Shown one piece after another: positions 27,873 through 34,571 of a DNA stretch of 37,376 nt. Within the stretch, counting starts at the first letter, position 1, and every line of letters starts with the position of its first letter. The position numbers and the translations under genes are program-made. Origin of the DNA: VGJW01 sp035286125 (GTDB lineage: Bacteria > Cyanobacteriota > Sericytochromatia > S15B-MN24 > VGJW01); NCBI GenBank assembly GCA_035286125.1, contig JAYKIS010000042.1, forward strand, positions 1-37,376, given 5' to 3'. The notes beneath the pieces were generated by a model, which saw only the letters and a program-made list of their open reading frames with translations, ran no database searches and had not been told where the DNA came from.

Positions 27873-28724
27873 ATGCCTTCCCAGCAATCCCGTGCCGCCC
27901 TCATCCGCGGAGCCTTCCGGGGCAGCTCGATGGCAGGTGCCACGCGCCCCGCGAGCCCGTCGGTCCAGATCCTGAAGACGAGCCTGTCCCACGCCGCCGT
28001 GACCCGCAAGCAGTTCGTCCAGGCCACCGGCCTCTCCTACGAGTACGTCTCCCGAATCTTCAACAGCAAGGTCAAGTTCCCGACTGTCCGCGAGACGCTC
28101 GAGCGCTTTGCCGAGGTCGCCCAGATCGATCCGATGATGTTCGATGAGTATCGACAGCTGGTGGCCATCCTGCCGGACTCGACCCGCAAGGTCTGGGCCC
28201 GCATGCAGGAGCTGGGCCTGATCCGCCAGGACTTTGCCAGCAAGGTCGACATCAGCCGGACGTACATGTACGAAATCCTTCGGGGCGATGTTCCGTTTCC
28301 TCGCAACCCGGAGGTCATCGAGAAGATCGCCGCGGCCCTCCAGCTGCCGCCCGAGACTTTCGGGGAGTACCTGGCCCCGGTCATCGACTGGGCCGAACGG
28401 AATCCCCAGGCCATCGAGCACGTCTTTCTCAACATGCTGGTCAGCAAGATGCTCGTGGCACGCGGCTACATGAAGGCTGCCGACACCTCGGCAGCCCAGC
28501 TGTCCGACAGCCTGCTCACGATGTTCCCTCCCGAAGAGCGTCTGGATCCCTTTGTCCCTAAGGTCTATGCGGCCATGGGGCGACGCAAGATGGACCTTCG
28601 CACCCTCGCCATAGAAGCTGGTGTCGAGGAGGACAGCCTCAGGTTGCTGCTGTGTGGCCAGGTTGTGCCCGATGAAGTCGCCCATGTCTGCAAGGCAGTC
28701 AAGTCGCGCCTGAAGATACGCTGA
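27873..28724 (+). CDS. Regulator with apparently three helix-turn-helix repeats
   Basis: A 283-residue protein I cannot assign to a named family. Residues 33-93 and 106-166 are internal repeats with a period of 73: RKQFVQATGLSYEYVSRIFN matches RQDFASKVDISRTYMYEILR, each followed by a V-FP segment and a helix ending in EY. Each looks like an XRE/Cro-type helix-turn-helix. A third, weaker copy (about 235-280) has RTLAIEAGVEEDSLRLLL. A helical linker (about 170-225) separates copies two and three. The ATG at 27873 follows GGAG by six bases; a TTG at 27861 is less likely. It has its own promoter and terminator. DNA binding is inference from the repeats. Confidence 0.75.
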   Translation: MPSQQSRAALIRGAFRGSSMAGATRPASPSVQILKTSLSHAAVTRKQFVQATGLSYEYVSRIFNSKVKFPTVRETLERFAEVAQIDPMMFDEYRQLVAILPDSTRKVWARMQELGLIRQDFASKVDISRTYMYEILRGDVPFPRNPEVIEKIAAALQLPPETFGEYLAPVIDWAERNPQAIEHVFLNMLVSKMLVARGYMKAADTSAAQLSDSLLTMFPPEERLDPFVPKVYAAMGRRKMDLRTLAIEAGVEEDSLRLLLCGQVVPDEVAHVCKAVKSRLKIR

Positions 28725-28737
28725 ACGGAACCCGCAC

Positions 28738-28763
28738 AAAGCCCTCGATAAGCGAGGGCTTTT
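28738..28763 (+). terminator. Rho-independent terminator
   Basis: AAAGCCCTCG-ATAAG-CGAGGGCTTT forms a ten-base-pair stem with a five-base loop and a T4 tract, 13 bases after the stop of the triple-HTH gene. This is the most classical terminator in the window. Confidence 0.9.
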
Positions 28764-28766
28764 GTG

Positions 28767-28772
28767 TATCAT
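28767..28772 (+). promoter_or_regulatory. Putative -10 box of the stand-alone receiver gene
   Basis: TATCAT follows the preceding terminator by three bases and lies 14 bases before the ATG at 28787. The leader would be about seven bases and has no ribosome-binding site. Confidence 0.4.
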
Positions 28773-28786
28773 GCTGCAATAACATC

Positions 28787-29221
28787 ATGCGAGCATTCAT
28801 GCCTGAAATTTCGCCGGCCCCGGGCGCCTATGTCACCGGCAACCTCAAGGGCGCGCCGCGCGCCCGTGTCCTCGTCATCGAAGACCACGTCGATACCGGT
28901 GTGTGGATGGGGCGCGCCCTGCAGGAGCAAGGGTTCGCCGTACGCTGGGAACGCCGTGCCGAGCATGCCCTGCTTGCGCTCGATGAGGCTCCCGTGCCTG
29001 ATGTCATCGTGCTTGACCTGATGCTGCCCGGCACCGACGGCGCCTTTATCTACGACCGTATTCGCGAACGCCAGGAATTTGCGCGTACGCCCATCCTGGT
29101 CGTCACGGCGGTGGCGGAAGAAGACCTTCCGGCGTGGGACGACAAGCGCGTCAGGTTCCTGACCAAACCCGTCGCGCGCAAGCCCATTCTCGAATCCCTC
29201 GAGGACCTGCTGGCGCGCTGA
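28787..29221 (+). CDS. Stand-alone response-regulator receiver
   Basis: A 144-residue CheY-like protein with no output domain. Residues 1-26 form a short extension; the receiver follows with RVLVIEDH (acid pair Glu-Asp), phospho-acceptor Asp77 in IVLDLMLPGTDG, the Thr of ILVVTAVA and the conserved Lys in FLTKPVARKP. Probably a phosphorylation-dependent switch acting on a partner protein. No kinase is adjacent. The in-frame ATG at 28799 is an alternative start. The gene converges on ndk across a hairpin. Confidence 0.88.
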   Translation: MRAFMPEISPAPGAYVTGNLKGAPRARVLVIEDHVDTGVWMGRALQEQGFAVRWERRAEHALLALDEAPVPDVIVLDLMLPGTDGAFIYDRIRERQEFARTPILVVTAVAEEDLPAWDDKRVRFLTKPVARKPILESLEDLLAR

Positions 29222-29247
29222 AGCCATCGCCCCAGCGCCCAAGGACA

Positions 29248-29285
29248 AGGCCGGTGGTCACGCGCGCTGCGGGAACCACCGGCCT
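29248..29285. terminator. Bidirectional hairpin between receiver gene and ndk
   Basis: AGGCCGGTGGT (29248-29258) pairs perfectly with ACCACCGGCCT (29275-29285) around a 16-base GC-rich loop, in the 75-base gap between two convergent genes. Confidence 0.7.
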
Positions 29286-29296
29286 CGTGCAAGGGC

Positions 29297-29746
29297 CTAC
29301 TCCATCAGGTGGGCGTCGAGCGTACGGTTCCAGTCCAGCAGTTCACCCGGCGCGAAGAAGATACCCAGTTCGCGGACGGCATTCTCGGGCGAATCCGAGC
29401 CGTGAACCACGTTGCGACCGATGTCCACGGCAAAGTCGCCACGAATGGTGCCCGGCTCGGCATCGCGGGGATTGGTCTTGCCCATCATCAGCCGCGCCGT
29501 GGCCACGACGCCGGGCCCCTGCCACGCCATGGCAACAATGGGACCGCTGGTGATGAAGTCGACGAGTCCCTTGAAGAAGGGGCGCTCCCGATGCTCGCCG
29601 TAATGCTGCTCGGCCATCTCGCGGGTGACCTGCATCTGCTTCAGGCCGACGAGCTGATAGCCCTTCTGCTCGAAGCGGGCGATGATCTGGCCGACGAGCC
29701 CGCGCTGGACCCCATCGGGCTTGACTGCGATGAATGTGCGTTCCAT
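29297..29746 (-). CDS. ndk: Nucleoside diphosphate kinase
   Basis: Transfers the terminal phosphate between nucleoside triphosphates and diphosphates through a phosphohistidine. The 149 residues match the family. MERTFIAVKPDGVQRGLVG at the start, ERPFFKGLVDFITSGPIVAM in the middle, and the active site NVVHGSDS with His115 are all canonical. The ATG is preceded by AGGAGG about 13 bases upstream. It is downstream of the DUF4127 gene on the same strand, 62 bases away. Confidence 0.97.
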   Translation of the reverse strand: MERTFIAVKPDGVQRGLVGQIIARFEQKGYQLVGLKQMQVTREMAEQHYGEHRERPFFKGLVDFITSGPIVAMAWQGPGVVATARLMMGKTNPRDAEPGTIRGDFAVDIGRNVVHGSDSPENAVRELGIFFAPGELLDWNRTLDAHLME

Positions 29747-29808
29747 GGTGTTTTGCGGTCCTCCTGAAGGCTTCCATGCAAGCATGGCGGCCGGGAAGAC
29801 GCCACCGG

Positions 29809-31263
29809 TCAGGCGTCCCGCAGCGTCCCCCTTGCCAGGTCAATACCGGCCTCGAACCAGCGACGCCAGGGAAATCGTCCCCCGACCGGCTGCCATCCGA
29901 TCCCGGGGAAGAGATGCGCGAACCCTGCACGGAACGCCGTCGGGAAGCGGGCAGCAGCCTCTGACAGCCCAAGGCCCTCGGCCTTCCAACGCTGCCGGGC
30001 CCAGCCCTGGTACAGCACATCGTCCGCAAGGCGTTCGGCAACCAGATGCTCCCATGCGTCGGAGTCCGCCGGTCCCGTGCGCCAGGCTGCCCACATCCCG
30101 AGCGCCGTGCCCATCGTATTGCCGGCCGTGTTCCAGGCGGCCATCCCGGCCAGGCGCAGGGGGTCGAACCCCGGACCTTCCGCTCCGGGACGCCACAGGG
30201 CCGGGTCCCCCCCATTGGCATAGGCCACGTCGGCCAGGATGACCGGCTTGTCCTGCTGCACCAGGCGTGCACGCAATCGGTCCAGTGGCCTCGGGGGATC
30301 GTCGACGCGATCCAGGTGCAACCCGAGGGCCAGGTCTCCCTGAGCACCTGCAGGTGCATTCAGCACCAGAACCGCCTCGGCTTCGGCAGGCGGGACAAGG
30401 CGCGCACCCAGGGCGCGAATCTGTCCCGCCGCCGTCTCGACCAGGGGACGATCTTCATACATCGCAACCAACCGGCCACCCTCTTCCGGCCAGGCCTCGA
30501 TGGCCAGGCCCGGGCGCTCCCCCGCCAGCAACACCCGGCCGACCAGCACCGAGGCGACCTCGTCTGCACCCGGATAGATGAGCGTGCCGGGAGGGGCCAG
30601 CGCTTCGAGACGACGCTTCTCGGCCTGGTTGAAACCGTAGGGCGTGCAATCGTCCTGCGTCAGGCACAGGCACTCGAGCACCCCCTCCCGGACCAGGTCC
30701 AGGCTGGCGAGGTGGACCTCGAAGTTGCGGGCCCGGCGCGCGAGGAATTCTTCGGCAAGAGCGTCCGGCACGGCAGCCCGGGCCGCCCTTGCCGCCGCCT
30801 GGTCCGCCGGATCCCCCGTCTGGTCGTAACGGTCCGTCGCCACGCTCCAGCGATGGACCAAGGGGCCGTAATCCGCCCACCACGCGGGCTCCTCGTCGAC
30901 CACCGTCGAATCAGGAATGCGCATCGTCACGGCAAAGCCCAGGAGGCGACAGCCCAAGGTCCGAAGGCGGGCGAGGCGGCCCACCATCACGGCCACCTCC
31001 TCGAAGCTGCGGCGGGCAGGCACGAGCCCGCCGTGCACCAGGGTATCCAGGGCCACGATGGCACCCTCCGCGTCGGCACAAGCCTCCTGCAGCCACGACC
31101 AGACAAGCTCGGGATCGGCCGGCTGATCGAGGTCGCCCAGCAATTCGGCGGGTGGCAGGACCAAGTCCAGTCCCCCCGCCCGGCCAATCGCGGCGGGCAG
31201 GTCGCGGGTACAGGGCCGCGCGTCAAGCGGCAGCAGGACCCAGCGGGATCGACCGTGTTGCAT
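29809..31263 (-). CDS. DUF4127 family protein
   Basis: A 484-residue protein of the DUF4127 family, whose function is not established. Recognisable segments are VLLPLDARPCTRDLP at the N-terminus, where the family has a PLDxRPxxxxxP start, ALDTLVHGGLVPAR, ECLCLTQDDCTPYGFNQ, IYPGADEVASVL, VILADVAYANGGDPAL and GMAAWNTAGNTMGTALGMWA. No signal peptide or membrane segment is apparent, so it is probably cytoplasmic. It is divergent from spoVS. Confidence in the family is good from memory of these motifs. Confidence 0.82.
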   Translation of the reverse strand: MQHGRSRWVLLPLDARPCTRDLPAAIGRAGGLDLVLPPAELLGDLDQPADPELVWSWLQEACADAEGAIVALDTLVHGGLVPARRSFEEVAVMVGRLARLRTLGCRLLGFAVTMRIPDSTVVDEEPAWWADYGPLVHRWSVATDRYDQTGDPADQAAARAARAAVPDALAEEFLARRARNFEVHLASLDLVREGVLECLCLTQDDCTPYGFNQAEKRRLEALAPPGTLIYPGADEVASVLVGRVLLAGERPGLAIEAWPEEGGRLVAMYEDRPLVETAAGQIRALGARLVPPAEAEAVLVLNAPAGAQGDLALGLHLDRVDDPPRPLDRLRARLVQQDKPVILADVAYANGGDPALWRPGAEGPGFDPLRLAGMAAWNTAGNTMGTALGMWAAWRTGPADSDAWEHLVAERLADDVLYQGWARQRWKAEGLGLSEAAARFPTAFRAGFAHLFPGIGWQPVGGRFPWRRWFEAGIDLARGTLRDA

Positions 31264-31295
31264 CCCACACCCTCCCGGTGGTCGCCACGCACGAT

Positions 31296-31322
31296 GACCC
31301 CGGCCAGGGGTCGCCCTAGACT
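31296..31322 (+). promoter_or_regulatory. Hairpin and possible -10 before spoVS
   Basis: GACCCC-GGCCA-GGGGTC (31296-31312) is directly followed by TAGACT (31317-31322), a possible -10 for spoVS, in the 116-base divergent region with DUF4127. The hairpin covers the -35 space and could be an operator. Confidence 0.3.
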
Positions 31323-31379
31323 GCCTTCAGGGCGGCGGGCACCGTGCCCTTCCCCCTCCCCAGCACCGAGGAGTCCGAG

Positions 31380-31673
31380 ATGCTGTCCCCGAAGACCAGT
31401 CGCCAAGATGGGACCACGCTGCTCAAGGTGGCGTCAAAGAGCAATCCTTCATCCGTTGCCGGGGCCATCGCCGGCATGGTCAGGGAAGCGGGTCGCTGTG
31501 AGGTCCAGGCCATCGGTGCCGGCGCCGTGAACCAGACCGTGAAGGCCATCGGCATCGCCCGCGGCTATGTGGCACCGGGCGGCATCGACCTGGTGACCAT
31601 CCCGGCCTTCCTGGACATCCAGGTCCAGGGTGAGGAGCGGACGGCCATCCGCTTCATCATCGAGCCCCGTTGA
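31380..31673 (+). CDS. spoVS: Stage V sporulation protein S-like (SpoVS) protein
   Basis: A 97-residue Alba-like fold protein. LLKVASKSNPSSVAGAIAGM, VQAIGAGAVNQTVKAIGIAR and FLDIQVQGEERTAIRFIIEP closely follow the SpoVS family. In Bacillus it affects spore development, but homologues are common in non-sporulating bacteria such as Deinococcus, where the role is unclear; nucleic-acid binding is suspected from the fold. The ATG at 31380 follows GAGGAG at ideal spacing. The last 17 bases overlap the convergent NAD kinase gene. Confidence 0.9.
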   Translation: MLSPKTSRQDGTTLLKVASKSNPSSVAGAIAGMVREAGRCEVQAIGAGAVNQTVKAIGIARGYVAPGGIDLVTIPAFLDIQVQGEERTAIRFIIEPR

Positions 31674-32499
31674 CGCCCCGCAAGGACCACTGCAACTTGG
31701 CACGCAGACGGGGATAGAACGTCGCGGCCCCGAGGCGCACGAGGCGCACCGGCACCTGGGCCTTGCGCACCTCGACGAGATCCCCCTCTCCCAGATCCTC
31801 GACCAACGGGACTCCATCCACGAAAAGGCCCGCCCCCGGCGTCCGGGGGCGGACCGACATCCGGACCACACAGGCATCGGAAATGACGAGAGGCCGTGCC
31901 GTCAGCGCATGGGCGCAGATGGGCACCATCACCAGCGCCGGGACCTCGGGGCCGAGCACGGGACCGCCTGCGGCCAACGCATAGGCCGTGCTGCCCGTGG
32001 GCGTCGCGACGATGAAGCCATCCGCGGCATGGGTGGCGACCTCCTCATCCCCGAGGGAAACCATCACCTCCAGCATCCGGCCGGACGCTCCCCGATCCAC
32101 GACGACGTCGTTCATCCCGAAGGCCACCCGGTCCGGGACACCCGCCCGGCACAAGCGAACCTCGATGCGCACGCGCTCCTCGAGGGCATACGCGCCGGCG
32201 GCCACCCGGGCCAGGGCCTCCGGCAACTGATCGGGCGCCACCTCGGCCAGGAAACCGAGCGTCCCAAGGTCCACGCCCAGCAGGGGAATACCCGCAGACG
32301 CCGCAAGGCGTGCGGCGCGCAACAGGGTGCCGTCGCCACCCAGCACGACCAGCAGGTCCAGATCCTCGACGCCCGGGCCCGCATCGTCCCCAATCCATCG
32401 GATCGGCCAGCCGCCTTCCGCCAGCAGGCGGCGCATGTCGGCCATGCGGGGATGGTCCTCTCGGGCAACGACGCCGAGACGCTTCAGAGGGCTAGCCAC
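31657..32499 (-). CDS. nadK: NAD kinase
   Basis: Phosphorylates NAD to NADP; 280 residues. The N-terminus KRLGVVAREDHPR, the catalytic LVVLGGDGTLLRA (from about residue 51), GVDLGTLGFLAEV, GMNDVVVDRG and DGFIVATPTGSTAYALAAGG are all diagnostic. The GTG at 32499 has GGAG eight bases upstream, and lies inside the end of tlyA (16-base overlap), so it is the last gene of the polyprenyl synthase–DUF212–tlyA–nadK operon. Confidence 0.95.
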   Translation of the reverse strand: MASPLKRLGVVAREDHPRMADMRRLLAEGGWPIRWIGDDAGPGVEDLDLLVVLGGDGTLLRAARLAASAGIPLLGVDLGTLGFLAEVAPDQLPEALARVAAGAYALEERVRIEVRLCRAGVPDRVAFGMNDVVVDRGASGRMLEVMVSLGDEEVATHAADGFIVATPTGSTAYALAAGGPVLGPEVPALVMVPICAHALTARPLVISDACVVRMSVRPRTPGAGLFVDGVPLVEDLGEGDLVEVRKAQVPVRLVRLGAATFYPRLRAKLQWSLRGVNGAR

Positions 32500-33248
32500 A
32501 AGAGATACTCCACGTTGCCTTCGGGACCCGTGATGGGCGACGTCGTCACGCCGCGGCACACGAAACCCAAGGCCTCGGCTTCGCGGACCACGCCCCCGAG
32601 GGCTTCCTCCCGGTGGGCGGGATCCCGCACGACGCCGCGGCTGCCCACGCGCTCCGGCCCCACTTCGAACTGGGGCTTGACCAGCGCCACCACCTCGCGC
32701 TCGCTTCCGGCAGGCCCGGCCATGAGCCAGTCACGTACGGCGGGCAGGACCTTGGCGAGGCCGATGAAGGACACGTCCATCACGGCCAGGGTCACGGGAG
32801 GTCCATCGCCCACGAGCTCGGCTGCTCCGAGGTGACGCGCATTGGTCCGCTCGTGGACGACGACGCGCGGATCCTGGCGGAGCTTCCATGCCAACTGGCC
32901 ATAGCCCACGTCAACAGCGTGAACCTGGGCGGCCCCCCGCTGCAACAGCACGTCGGTGAAGCCCCCGGTCGAAGCCCCGACATCGACGGCCACCCGATCC
33001 GCCACGGCAATGGGCCACAGGCCCAGCGCATGATCCAGCTTGTAGCCCCCGCGGGAGACCCAGGGCATGGGCTCGCCGGCCCGCCGCACCGGCTGGTCGT
33101 CCCTCACCCACGTTCCTGGCTTGGTCGCCGGCTCGTCCCCGATACGGACCTCACCCGCCATGATCGCGCGACGGGCGGCCTCCCGGGACGGATAGAGGCC
33201 CTCGGCCACAACCCGCTGGTCCAGACGCTGGCGGTCGGCGCCCTTCAC
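32484..33248 (-). CDS. tlyA: TlyA-family rRNA 2'-O-methyltransferase / hemolysin-like
   Basis: A 254-residue protein with an N-terminal S4 RNA-binding domain (RLDQRVVAEGLYPSREAARR) and a C-terminal FtsJ-like methyltransferase domain (VAVDVGASTGGFTDVLLQ). The K-D-K-E tetrad of rRNA ribose methyltransferases is present: GYKLDHAL, VMDVSFIGL, LVKPQFEVG and GNVEYLL. TlyA methylates 16S (and in some species 23S) rRNA. I choose the GTG at 33248, which overlaps the previous stop as GTGA; upstream starts would extend into that gene. Confidence 0.92.
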   Translation of the reverse strand: MKGADRQRLDQRVVAEGLYPSREAARRAIMAGEVRIGDEPATKPGTWVRDDQPVRRAGEPMPWVSRGGYKLDHALGLWPIAVADRVAVDVGASTGGFTDVLLQRGAAQVHAVDVGYGQLAWKLRQDPRVVVHERTNARHLGAAELVGDGPPVTLAVMDVSFIGLAKVLPAVRDWLMAGPAGSEREVVALVKPQFEVGPERVGSRGVVRDPAHREEALGGVVREAEALGFVCRGVTTSPITGPEGNVEYLLWLAL

Positions 33249-33679
33249 CCCAGCCACCGGTGCATACCGACGGCCCACAGCACGCCGACCACCGCGCCGC
33301 CCAGCACCTCGACCGGCGTGTGCCCGAGCAACTCCTGAAGCTTGGGCATGGAGAAGCGCAGTTCCTGCTGGAACTCGGCCACGATCCGGTTCAGGACCGC
33401 CGCCTGACGGCCGGCGGCACGCCGGACACCGGCAGCGTCATACATGACGATGGCGCTGAAGACCACGGCGCAATCGAAGAGCGGCGACGCAAAGCCCTCC
33501 GTAAGCCCGATGGTGGTGGTCAGGCCCACCACCAGCGCTGTATGGGAGGAGGGGAAGCCACCCGTCCGGACCAGCAGCCGAAAGTCCAGCTGGCGATGCC
33601 GGACGAGCGACCAGACGAACTTCCAGGACTGGGCCAGAAAGCCCGCCGAGAGGCCCGTGAGCAGCGGCAGATGATCCAC
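33245..33679 (-). CDS. Divergent PAP2 family (DUF212) membrane protein
   Basis: A 144-residue membrane protein of the DUF212/divergent PAP2 family. Hydrophobic segments occur near the N-terminus, at about 46-75 and at the C-terminus (EVLGGAVVGVLWAVG). The conserved GGFPSSHTALVVGL keeps the SSH-type phosphatase motif. In cyanobacteria such genes commonly sit beside crtE, the same arrangement as here; a role on isoprenoid phosphates is plausible but unproven. The GTG at 33679 follows GGAGG and is four bases after the polyprenyl synthase stop. Confidence 0.85.
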   Translation of the reverse strand: MDHLPLLTGLSAGFLAQSWKFVWSLVRHRQLDFRLLVRTGGFPSSHTALVVGLTTTIGLTEGFASPLFDCAVVFSAIVMYDAAGVRRAAGRQAAVLNRIVAEFQQELRFSMPKLQELLGHTPVEVLGGAVVGVLWAVGMHRWLG

Positions 33680-33683
33680 GACC

Positions 33684-34511
33684 TCAGACCCTCCTGTGGA
33701 ACGCGCCGACCGCGAATGCCTCGAGAACGGACGATCCGAGCGTGACGGCCGCGGCCACGGCCCGGGCCACGGCAGCCTCTCCGGCCTTCCGGGTGGCCTC
33801 CCGACCATGCACGGCCACCCAGGAGGCGGGGTCCGCATCGTCATCCAGCAAGTCGTCGGCCAACTGGAACGCCAGCCCCAGTTCCCGGCCATACTCGGCC
33901 AACACGTCGAGCCTGGCGGCATCCGCTTCCGCCGCGAAACCGCCGAGCAGGCAGGCGGCCTCCATCAGGCGCCCTGTCTTCAGGCGATGGATGGTCTCCA
34001 GGTCCGGGGGACCGACCGTGTCCCTCGCCTCGAGATCCAGCACCTGCCCCGGAACCAGGCCGGCCCACGTCGCCTCGGCGAGACACGCCGATGCCCTGGC
34101 CGCCCACGCCCCTCCGGCGGCGGCCAGACTGCCGAGTCCGAGGGCAAGCAAGGCATCCCCGGCAAGCAATGCCGTGGCCTCACCGTGGACCACGTGGACG
34201 GTCGGCCTGCCGCGACGCTCGTCGTCATCGTCCATGCAGGGCAGGTCATCGTGGACCAGGCTGAAGGCATGGACTGCTTCGACGGCGCAAGCGGCGGCCA
34301 TGGCCACACCGGGCTCACCGCCCGCAGCTTCGCAGGACGCCAGGACGAGCAGGGGGCGAAGACGCTTTCCGGGGCCCAGCAGACCGTAGGCGCACGCCTC
34401 GCGCAAGCGACCCTGGGGCAGGCCCGAGATCAGGTCGAGGAGCGCCTCATCGAGCCTCGGCCGCCACAGGGCGGCGAAAGCCCCGGAGGCATTGGCTGCG
34501 GACGACGACAC
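33684..34511 (-). CDS. Polyprenyl (farnesyl/geranylgeranyl) diphosphate synthase
   Basis: Prenyl transferase of 275 residues that condenses isopentenyl diphosphate onto allylic diphosphates. The first Asp-rich motif is DDLPCMDDDD (from Asp88) with RRGRPT after it; the second is FQLADDLLDDDAD. GPGKRLRPLL, AVEAVHAFSLVHDD and HRLKTGRLMEAA also fit IspA/CrtE-type short-chain synthases; chain length cannot be set with certainty. Start is GTG, with a TGG-TACGAT extended -10 six bases upstream, so the operon mRNA is probably leaderless. Confidence 0.92.
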   Translation of the reverse strand: MSSSAANASGAFAALWRPRLDEALLDLISGLPQGRLREACAYGLLGPGKRLRPLLVLASCEAAGGEPGVAMAAACAVEAVHAFSLVHDDLPCMDDDDERRGRPTVHVVHGEATALLAGDALLALGLGSLAAAGGAWAARASACLAEATWAGLVPGQVLDLEARDTVGPPDLETIHRLKTGRLMEAACLLGGFAAEADAARLDVLAEYGRELGLAFQLADDLLDDDADPASWVAVHGREATRKAGEAAVARAVAAAVTLGSSVLEAFAVGAFHRRV

Positions 34512-34517
34512 GGGCGG

Positions 34518-34526
34518 ATCGTACCA
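34518..34526 (-). promoter_or_regulatory. Extended -10 promoter of the isoprenoid/nadK operon
   Basis: The minus strand reads TGG-TACGAT, six bases, then the GTG start at 34511. It has the same geometry as the box before nrdR. Confidence 0.45.
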
Positions 34527-34554
34527 TGCAGCCTTGAAGGAAGGGGGATCTCCG

Positions 34555-34563
34555 TGCTACCTT
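34555..34563 (+). promoter_or_regulatory. Extended -10 candidate of the porin gene
   Basis: TGC-TACCTT is followed by eight bases and the ATG at 34572. The -10 is weaker than the others but has the TGn extension and leaderless spacing. Confidence 0.35.
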
Positions 34564-34571
34564 CGGCCCTC

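Noticed and set aside
31296..31312. GACCCC-N5-GGGGTC as a transcription terminator
   Set aside because: It lies between two divergent genes with no T-run, so it cannot end either transcript; an operator is more likely.
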